From the NCBI GenBank assembly GCA_002725175.2, contig PBQX02000103.1, positions 1-5,294 on the forward strand: a DNA stretch of 5,294 nt, given 5' to 3'. Below, one piece after another: positions 1-4,887 of the stretch. Numbering within the stretch: the first letter of the stretch is position 1; every line of letters starts with the position of its first letter. A program made the translations under genes and the position numbers. The notes beneath the pieces are model-generated. The model was given only the letters and a program-made list of their open reading frames with translations, did not search any database and was not told the DNA's origin. Source of the DNA: CACKLF01 sp002725175. Its GTDB lineage: Bacteria > Pseudomonadota > Alphaproteobacteria > Rhodobacterales > Rhodobacteraceae.

Positions 1-405
1 ATTTACTGATGTACCTATTGAAGCAATTTCTAATGAAGGTTCACTAATTCCATTTATATTTATAAGAAGAAAAATAATAATCCATGCGGAAATGAAGTTA
101 ACAAGTATTCCTGATAAAGATATATAAAGTTTTGTGTACCATTTAGCTGTGTGAAATAATTCATTTTTATTAAAATCACTCACATCTTCAGATTCATCCA
201 TACCTGGTATTTTTACATAACCACCCAGAGGTAAAGCTTTAATTCCATATTCAGTATTATTTTTTTTAAATGAAAATAATTTAGGCCCAAAACCTACAAA
301 AAATTCAGAGACAGCAACTCCAGATCTTCTAGCTGCAATAAAATGTCCGAATTCATGCAAAACAACAAAAAATGTTAGAAATAATATAGTTAATAAACCA
401 TTCAT
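1..405 (-). CDS. rseP: RseP/Rip1-type site-2 zinc metalloprotease (M50 family), N-terminal part, cut by left edge
   Basis: Membrane-embedded protease that cuts substrates inside the lipid bilayer; relatives (RseP, Rip1) cleave anti-sigma factors and signal-peptide remnants. 135 residues are visible, with no stop before the left edge. The first hydrophobic helix (about residues 2-25) carries the HExxH zinc motif as HEFGH at 17-21, with H17 and H21 as zinc ligands and E18 as the catalytic base. Next come the conserved FVGFGPKL stretch (36-43) and ALPLGGYVKIPGM (57-69), the membrane-associated hairpin region of this family, then a second hydrophobic helix at about 93-116 (LSGILVNF...). The PDZ domain and the C-terminal LDG-type zinc ligand lie outside the window. 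The ATG at 405 is the only sensible start, because an in-frame TGA lies at 418-420. The Shine-Dalgarno is weak, so translation probably depends on coupling with cdsA, which ends 16 bp upstream. TEYGIKALPLGG resembles actinobacterial Rip1. Family assignment is secure; the substrate is unknown. Confidence 0.93.
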   Translation of the reverse strand, partial: MNGLLTILFLTFFVVLHEFGHFIAARRSGVAVSEFFVGFGPKLFSFKKNNTEYGIKALPLGGYVKIPGMDESEDVSDFNKNELFHTAKWYTKLYISLSGILVNFISAWIIIFLLININGISEPSLEIASIGTSVN

Positions 406-421
406 GATTAATTTATTTCAT

Positions 422-1333
422 CTATGTAATTAAAAATGAAAACTCAGTGACAAGTAATAAAAAAGCAAAACTTAGTAAGTAAGAGTCTACCCTATCAAGA
501 AAACCTCCATGACCTGGAAGCGTTTCTCCGGAGTCTTTAATGCCAATTGAACGTTTAATTCTAGACATAAATAAATCACCTAAAACTCCAAAAGAAATAA
601 AAAACATAGAAACTAATAAAGTAACTAAAATGTTGACGTTTAGATTTATATATATATTTATTGACATAAATAATGTTCCAGCAACAAGTCCAAACATTAA
701 GCCTTCTATTGTTTTGTTTGGAGAAATTGATTCCATAAGTTTTCTTTTTCCAATTCGCCTACCTCCTTCATAAGCTGCTATATCTGATATAGCTATGGAT
801 AAAATAGATAGATAAGTGAATAAAATATTATATTCAATCAAAATATAAGCTATTGAAACTACACCTAATGAAAACCATGTATGGAAAATAAAAACAGAGC
901 CAAATTTATCATAAATACCATAGTTTATAAAAGTTCCAGTGTAAATAATGAGACCAATAGGAAATATAAAATATGCATAATGAATTCGTGAAACATCATA
1001 AAAATATAAAATAAGTAATGGAGCTATGGGTGAATATAACAAAAGGGAATATGGAATGTATATATCATATTCAAATATATCAAACCACTCCTTAGAACAA
1101 ATTAAAGCTAATAAAATAATTAAAATAAAAGCACTTACTTTACTAATAAAAAAAAGTGAAAGAACTAACAATAGAATTACACCCGTAATAATTCTTGGGT
1201 TATTTTTTATAAATTGATTTTTTGATTCTTCTTCATAATGAACTTCAGTTTCTGATGGAACTTCTATAACACCAGGCCAGAAAGTACCATCGTCATCAGA
1301 TACAAAANTATATTTATACTTCAAGAAGTTCAT
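422..1333 (-). CDS. cdsA: Phosphatidate cytidylyltransferase (CDP-diacylglycerol synthase)
   Basis: Integral membrane enzyme that converts phosphatidic acid and CTP to CDP-diacylglycerol and pyrophosphate, the branch point to phosphatidylglycerol, cardiolipin and phosphatidylinositol-type lipids. With the ATG at 1333 it has 303 residues. About 45 soluble, acidic N-terminal residues precede several hydrophobic helices starting near residue 49. SDIAAYEGGRRIGK (183-196) and SPNKTIEG (204-211) are conserved in the family. The C-terminal CTP-transferase signature is complete at about 257-283: S-R-I-K-R, then K-D, then P-G-H-G-G-F-L-D-R-V-D, with the acidic residues that bind metal. The start is uncertain: ATG 1333 overlaps frr by 20 bp but has no clear Shine-Dalgarno. 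ATG 1357 has GGGA about 7 nt upstream and would add 8 residues; TTG 1369 is also in frame. An N at 1308 falls in a second codon position (residue 9). The stop is TAG, and rseP follows after 16 bp. Confidence 0.95.
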   Translation of the reverse strand: MNFLKYKYXFVSDDDGTFWPGVIEVPSETEVHYEEESKNQFIKNNPRIITGVILLLVLSLFFISKVSAFILIILLALICSKEWFDIFEYDIYIPYSLLLYSPIAPLLILYFYDVSRIHYAYFIFPIGLIIYTGTFINYGIYDKFGSVFIFHTWFSLGVVSIAYILIEYNILFTYLSILSIAISDIAAYEGGRRIGKRKLMESISPNKTIEGLMFGLVAGTLFMSINIYINLNVNILVTLLVSMFFISFGVLGDLFMSRIKRSIGIKDSGETLPGHGGFLDRVDSYLLSFAFLLLVTEFSFLIT

Positions 1334-1865
1334 CTTGTTTTTTAGATAGTATGTCATCAATTTTCCCAATATAAAGATCAGTTAATTTTTGTATTTCCCC
1401 TTCAATCCTTTTTGTTTCATCTGTAGAAGAGTCTGATAACAATTCAGATACATTGTCAATTCCATTTCGNCTATGTGACCGAATAGATATTTTTGCATCT
1501 TCNGTTTCTTTTGATGCAACTTTAGTTAGTTCNTTTCTTCTCTCTTCAGATAATGCTGGTATTGGAATTCTTATAATGTCACCATCAACAGCTGGATTNA
1601 ATCCAATATCTTCACTTATAATTGATTTTTCTATTTCATGTATAGAGCTTTTATCAAAAGGTTGAATTACGATTAATTTAGGATCGGGAATATTAATAGT
1701 AGCTAATTGCTGNAAGGGTGTTTTTGTTCCGTAATATTCTACATTTATATTTGAAACTAAGCTTGGATTTGCTCGTCCAGTTCTAATTTTAGATAAAGCT
1801 TCTATAAGGTGCGTTATTGAAAGCTTCATGTTGCTTTCTACATCAGATATTATTTGTTCTTCCAT
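1314..1865 (-). CDS. frr: Ribosome recycling factor
   Basis: Cytoplasmic factor that, with EF-G, splits the post-termination ribosome and frees mRNA and tRNA. The 183 residues match the usual length of about 185. The family landmarks are in order: IRTGRANPSLV (27-37), YYGTKTPxQQLATI (44-57), the domain II beta-strand region, PALSEERRxEL (103-113), and an arginine cluster RSHxR (129-133) in the long helical domain that contacts 23S rRNA. Five Ns fall in third codon positions. TTN at residue 51 is most likely Leu, AAN at 111 Lys, AGN at 132 Arg, and ACN at 121 is Thr whatever the base. The ATG at 1865 is 2 bp after the pyrH stop (one of these bases is an N). The only purine-rich match, AGGAA, lies about 16 nt upstream, so translation is probably coupled to pyrH. 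The 3' end overlaps the proposed cdsA start. Confidence 0.97.
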   Translation of the reverse strand: MEEQIISDVESNMKLSITHLIEALSKIRTGRANPSLVSNINVEYYGTKTPXQQLATINIPDPKLIVIQPFDKSSIHEIEKSIISEDIGXNPAVDGDIIRIPIPALSEERRXELTKVASKEXEDAKISIRSHXRNGIDNVSELLSDSSTDETKRIEGEIQKLTDLYIGKIDDILSKKQDELLEV

Positions 1866-1867
1866 TN

Positions 1868-2572
1868 TTATTTAATAANTGTTCCTAGTTTATCACCAGT
1901 CAAAACTTTATAAATGTTATCATCTTTAGTTCCATCAAATACTCTTATTGGCATTTNATTCTCTTCACATAATGTAATTGCTGTTAAGTCCATTACACCC
2001 AATTTTTGAGTTACTACTTCCTTATACGATATTTCTTCATACATAACAGCATCATTGTTCTTTTCTGGATCCTTNTCAAATACGCCATTTACTCTAGTAG
2101 ATTTAATAACCTCTTCTGCGTCTATTTCAGCAGCTCTTAATGAAGCTGCTGTATCTGTTGTGAAATATGGATTACCAGTACCAGCCGCAAATATTACAAT
2201 TCTTCCTTTTTCAAGATGCCTAATTGCTCTTAATCTAATGTATGGTTCAGCAACAGCTGTCATNTCAATTGCTGACTGAACTCTAGTNTCATTACCATTT
2301 CTATCTAATGCGTCTTTTAATGCTATTGCGTTAATGACTGTAGCTAACATACCCATGTAATCNGCATTTGCTTGAGCCATATCTTTNGCTGATTCATTAA
2401 CGCCTCTAAAAAANTTTCCACCGCCAACTACTATTGCAACTTCTATTCCTTCTTTACTAGCTTTAGATATTTCATTTGCAATTCTATTTAATATTGCTGG
2501 AGAAATTCCAAAATTAGTATTTTGGTCAGCAAATGACTCACCGGAGAGTTTTAATAGAACTCTCTTAGACAT
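1868..2572 (-). CDS. pyrH: Uridylate kinase (UMP kinase)
   Basis: Cytoplasmic hexameric kinase of the amino-acid-kinase fold that phosphorylates UMP to UDP with ATP, a de novo pyrimidine step; bacterial PyrH is usually activated by GTP and inhibited by UTP. The 234 residues are the normal length. KLSGE (8-12) is the N-terminal phosphate-binding lysine loop. VVGGGxFFRG (48-57) is the glycine-rich loop, where codon AAN at residue 53 must be Asn or Lys and Asn is the family residue. DYMGMLATVINA (71-82) and the UMP-binding AGTGNPYFTTDTAA (130-143) follow, then VFxKDP (164-169) near the nucleotide site. Eight Ns occur, six in third codon positions; residue 62 (GCN) and residue 70 (GCN) are therefore Ala. 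ATG follows the tsf stop directly (TAAATG), with an AGGA Shine-Dalgarno 6 nt upstream inside tsf. Confidence 0.97.
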   Translation of the reverse strand: MSKRVLLKLSGESFADQNTNFGISPAILNRIANEISKASKEGIEVAIVVGGGXFFRGVNESXKDMAQANXDYMGMLATVINAIALKDALDRNGNXTRVQSAIXMTAVAEPYIRLRAIRHLEKGRIVIFAAGTGNPYFTTDTAASLRAAEIDAEEVIKSTRVNGVFXKDPEKNNDAVMYEEISYKEVVTQKLGVMDLTAITLCEENXMPIRVFDGTKDDNIYKVLTGDKLGTXIK

Positions 2573-3181
2573 TTAGGATCCTATCTCTATATGTGAAAAT
2601 TGTTTTATATAGATTTTTTCACCTAATTTGCCTGACATTTCATCTATCATATCACCAACAGTACCCTCATATAATTCAGGATTGCAAAATATTTGTTCAC
2701 TTAATACATTATCGGTATAAAACGAATTTATTTTACCTTCTACAATTTTTTCAATAACTTCTTTCGGCTTTCCCTCATTTTCAGTTTGTTTTTTTATAAT
2801 ATCTTTCTCTTCATCTATCTTTTCAGTAGGTATTTCATCAACATTTAAATATGAAGGTTTCATTGCAGCTATATGCATAGCAATTTGCTTAGCTGATGAT
2901 TTAAAATCATCAGACTTAGCCACAAAATCTGTTTCACATGCTAACTCTACTAATACACCTGCAACAGCTCTATCTTGTTGGTAGTGTATGTAATCACCTA
3001 TTGTTCCTTCATTTGCATCTTTGCCTGATCTTTTTTTTGAGTCAGCTAAACCTTTTTCTCTTAAGTATTTAACAGCTTTATCAAAATCAGANTCAGANTC
3101 TTTCAAAGCTTNCTTGGCATCCATCATNCCAGCACCTGTCATATCTCTTAATTTTTTAACATTCTCAGCTGATATTGACAT
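2573..3181 (-). CDS. tsf: Elongation factor Ts (short form)
   Basis: Guanine-nucleotide exchange factor that recharges EF-Tu by displacing GDP. 202 residues from the ATG at 3181. The N-terminal UBA-like domain (about 1-40) has KLRDMTGAxMMDAKxAL (10-26). The first N there gives GGN, hence Gly; the second gives NAA, where Lys is the family residue. TDFVA (84-88) is the EF-Tu-contacting motif. The C-terminal part ends with a strand (EKIYIKQFSHIEI), the closing strand expected of the dimerization core. It is clearly shorter than the E. coli-like form of about 280 residues and close to the compact forms of about 200 known from Thermus and others. An upstream in-frame ATG at 3238 lies deep inside rpsB and would add a basic tail not typical of the family. 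ATG 3181 overlaps the rpsB stop by one base (TAATG) and has AGGAAG 7 nt upstream, which supports it and implies translational coupling. Confidence 0.96.
   Translation of the reverse strand: MSISAENVKKLRDMTGAXMMDAKXALKXSXSDFDKAVKYLREKGLADSKKRSGKDANEGTIGDYIHYQQDRAVAGVLVELACETDFVAKSDDFKSSAKQIAMHIAAMKPSYLNVDEIPTEKIDEEKDIIKKQTENEGKPKEVIEKIVEGKINSFYTDNVLSEQIFCNPELYEGTVGDMIDEMSGKLGEKIYIKQFSHIEIGS
2579..2582 (-). promoter_or_regulatory. Shine-Dalgarno site of pyrH inside tsf
   Basis: AGGA on the minus strand in the last codons of tsf, 6 nt before the pyrH ATG at 2572. It is modest in strength but well placed, and supports a start directly abutting the tsf stop. Confidence 0.6.
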
Positions 3182-3894
3182 TATTTTTCTTCCTTTTTGT
3201 CTGATACTTCTTTTCTCTTTCCTGCACCCTTCAAACAAGCATCTGCTATTGAAGAAGCTATTAATTCTATAGATCTAATTGCATCATCATTTCCAGGAAT
3301 AACAATATCAACGTTCTCTGGGTTTACATTTGAATCCGCTAAAGCAATTACTGGAATATTTAATTTATTTGCTTCAGTCAAGGCTGTAGTCTCATTCAAT
3401 AAATCAACAATAAATATAGCATCAGGAACCTTAGTTAGCTCAACAATTCCGCCGATAGATTTTGTTAACTTAGCTATTTCTCTAGTAATTCTTAATCTTT
3501 CAGGTTTAGGATATGAATTAATTTCACCAGATGTTTCTAGTGATATTAATTCTTTCAAATAAATAACTCTTTTAATAATTGTTTTGAAATTAGTAAGCAT
3601 GCCGCCTAACCATCTTTTATTAACATATGGCATCCCTGCTCTTGTTGCTTGTTCCTCAATAACTTTTTCAGCTTGTGGTTTTGTTCCAACAAAAAGTACT
3701 TTTCCACTATTAGCTACTAATTTTTGAACAAATTGTTCAGCTTCTTCTAAAGCTGAATAAGTAATTCGTAAATCAAGAATGTGGATACCGCTCTTATCGC
3801 TATATATGAATTTATCCATTTTAGGATTCCATCTTTGAGTTTGATGGCCAAAATGTACGCCAGCCTCAAGCAATTCTTTCATTGTTGCAGACAT
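3181..3894 (-). CDS. rpsB: 30S ribosomal protein S2
   Basis: Small-subunit protein S2, bound late at the back of the 30S between head and body and needed for S1 binding where S1 is present. 237 residues, normal for the family. Landmarks: LLEAGVHFGHQTQRWNPKM (8-26), FVGTKPQA (68-75), YVNKRWLGGMLTNF (90-103), VPDAIFIVD (156-164), and EANKLNIPVIALADSNVNPENVDIVIPGNDDAIRSI (174-209, quoted only in part as a motif). The C-terminus ends in a Lys/Glu-rich tail (about 226-237). The ATG at 3894 has a strong AAAGGAGA Shine-Dalgarno. It is the first gene after the only real intergenic gap and probably leads the rpsB-tsf-pyrH-frr-cdsA-rseP transcript. TKVPDA and IPGNDDAIRS resemble actinobacterial S2. The middle segment is slightly divergent (SYPKPERLRITREIAKL at 127-143, where many S2 proteins have a KKE...TRE stretch). 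Confidence 0.98.
   Translation of the reverse strand: MSATMKELLEAGVHFGHQTQRWNPKMDKFIYSDKSGIHILDLRITYSALEEAEQFVQKLVANSGKVLFVGTKPQAEKVIEEQATRAGMPYVNKRWLGGMLTNFKTIIKRVIYLKELISLETSGEINSYPKPERLRITREIAKLTKSIGGIVELTKVPDAIFIVDLLNETTALTEANKLNIPVIALADSNVNPENVDIVIPGNDDAIRSIELIASSIADACLKGAGKRKEVSDKKEEK
3189..3194 (-). promoter_or_regulatory. Shine-Dalgarno site of tsf inside rpsB
   Basis: AGGAAG on the minus strand, within the last rpsB codons and 7 nt before the tsf ATG at 3181. It decides the tsf start against the longer in-frame alternative at 3238. Confidence 0.75.
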
Positions 3895-3964
3895 TATTCT
3901 CCTTTGGTTGTTTCATCCCATATTCCTTGCGTATGCACTTCCAAACTTTCGTTCACCAAGGAAG
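3895..3964 (-). promoter_or_regulatory. Possible structured 5' leader of rpsB
   Basis: This leader is much richer in G and C than the AT stretch upstream of it. It can form a hairpin CTTCC (3960-3964)/GGAAG (3938-3942) capped by AAC-GAAA-GTT (3944-3953), a GNRA-type tetraloop. Alternatively CTTCCTTGGT (3955-3964) can pair with ACCAAAGGAG (3899-3908), one bulged A, covering the rpsB Shine-Dalgarno. rpsB leaders in other bacteria are known to mediate feedback by S2. Whether this one does is inferred from base pairing alone; I do not recognise a named RNA family. Confidence 0.4.
3898..3905 (-). promoter_or_regulatory. Shine-Dalgarno site of rpsB
   Basis: On the minus strand AAAGGAGA lies just before the rpsB ATG; its AGGAG core ends 4 nt before the start codon. 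It is the best ribosome binding site in the window and fixes the rpsB start. It may be masked by the upstream stretch at 3955-3964 (see findings). Confidence 0.85.
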
Positions 3965-3993
3965 CTTGTAAATATGGTGTCTATTTTCTATAG

Positions 3994-4021
3994 ATATTAA
4001 TACTATTAATTTATTAATCAA
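3994..4021 (-). promoter_or_regulatory. Possible promoter for the rpsB operon
   Basis: At the xer stop the minus strand has TTGATT (4016-4021), a 16-nt AT-only-rich spacer, then TAATAT (3994-3999); each matches the vegetative -35 or -10 consensus at 4 of 6 positions. A second -10-like TATAGA lies at 3987-3992. The position, about 100 nt before rpsB and at the only intergenic gap, is right for an operon promoter. In DNA this AT-rich, such matches arise easily by chance. Confidence 0.35.
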
Positions 4022-4887
4022 CCCCTTGGATGTGTTCTTTTATATTTATCTTTAAGTTGTTTTTTTGATACATGTGTATATATTTGAGTAGTACTTGGAT
4101 CAGTGTGTCCTAACATTTCCTGTACAACTCTAAGGTCAGCTCCACCATCTAATAAATGTGTAGCAAAAGTATGTCTAATACTGTGTGGAAATGTTCCTAG
4201 TCTTAAATTAACAATACGTTGTATTTCTCTTTCAGATATTTTCTTTCCCCTGACACCAAGAAAAATATATTTATTTGAATATTTATTAATGTAATCATCT
4301 CTATGAGTATTTACCCAAAGTTGTAACAAATTATAAGCTTTATCTGTCATTGGTAATATTCTTACTTTATTTCCCTTACCTAAAACTTTTATTGATTTAT
4401 TTTGTTTTACATCATTAAGTTTTAAATTAGTTATTTCAGAAACTCTAAGTCCTGATGAGTAAAGTATTTCAATTATAGATCTGTCTCTTACTTCTTTGGT
4501 AGTTGATGTTGGAATCGTATCTAATAATTTGTTTATATAATTGCTTGTTAAAATTGTAGGTAATTTTCTTTCAGTTTTCATATTTTTTATAGTTTTAATA
4601 TCTTTTATATTTAATTTTTTTTTATTTTTACACCATTTAAAAAAATTAGTGATTGATACAATTTTTCTATTTATTGTTGTTTTTGCATATTTATTTTTAG
4701 ATAAATTTTGTATATATTTTTCAATATCGTAATAATTCAATTTATTTTTGTTTAAATATTCAAAATATTTTTGAATATCTGTTTTATAAGAAATAATTGT
4801 GTATTTTGAATATCCTTTTATGTTTTCAAGATATTCTAAATATTCACGCAATAATTCATTTTGATAGCTTTTATTATCTAGCTTCAA
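4018..4887 (-). CDS. xerC: Xer-type tyrosine recombinase (XerC/XerD family)
   Basis: Site-specific recombinase; Xer proteins resolve chromosome dimers at dif sites near the terminus. 289 residues, close to the usual 295-300. The N-terminal SAM-like DNA-binding domain spans about 12-95 (LLREYLEYL...YSKYTIISYKTDIQKY). The catalytic domain (about 110-285) has the full set: R148 (SSGLRVSE), K171 (LGKGNKVR), H235 and R238 (HSIRH), H261 (LGH) and nucleophile Y270 (IYTHVS). No ATG is in frame before about residue 103, and a TAG closes the frame at 4897-4899, so the start is the TTG at 4887. This overlaps the permease stop by 14 bp, with only a weak purine-rich stretch (AGAAGA) upstream. It is richer in Lys, Asn and Ile codons than its ribosomal neighbours. 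Xer next to rpsB is the actinobacterial arrangement, hence xerC rather than xerD; the sequence alone does not settle C versus D. Confidence 0.9.
   Translation of the reverse strand: MKLDNKSYQNELLREYLEYLENIKGYSKYTIISYKTDIQKYFEYLNKNKLNYYDIEKYIQNLSKNKYAKTTINRKIVSITNFFKWCKNKKKLNIKDIKTIKNMKTERKLPTILTSNYINKLLDTIPTSTTKEVRDRSIIEILYSSGLRVSEITNLKLNDVKQNKSIKVLGKGNKVRILPMTDKAYNLLQLWVNTHRDDYINKYSNKYIFLGVRGKKISEREIQRIVNLRLGTFPHSIRHTFATHLLDGGADLRVVQEMLGHTDPSTTQIYTHVSKKQLKDKYKRTHPRG

Noticed and set aside
540..773. Open plus-strand frame inside cdsA
   Set aside because: It is a shadow of cdsA, whose full family signature is on the minus strand; the peptide has no family features.
3182..3238. Longer EF-Ts start at ATG 3238, adding a basic 19-residue tail
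   Set aside because: The tail is the out-of-frame reading of the rpsB end; ATG 3181 has the better Shine-Dalgarno and matches the family N-terminus.
3197..3562. Plus-strand frame of 121 codons opposite rpsB
   Set aside because: It is antisense to a highly conserved rpsB. Its length follows from the codon bias of the real gene, and it lacks recognisable protein motifs.
3995..4017. Three TTAATA repeats and small AT palindromes after the xer stop
   Set aside because: They could be an operator or terminator remnant, but such words are expected by chance in DNA this AT-rich, and there is no GC stem with a T-run to call a terminator.
4541..4732. Hydrophobic plus-strand frame rich in Phe and Leu opposite xer
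   Set aside because: It is the complement of a Lys/Asn/Ile-rich part of the recombinase, which automatically reads as Phe/Leu; there is no independent support for a membrane peptide.
4018..4887. Phage or integron integrase, sign of a mobile element
   Set aside because: Length, motif wording (HSIRHTFATHLLDGGADLR) and location next to rpsB fit a chromosomal Xer; no attachment repeats, tRNA or cargo genes are nearby.
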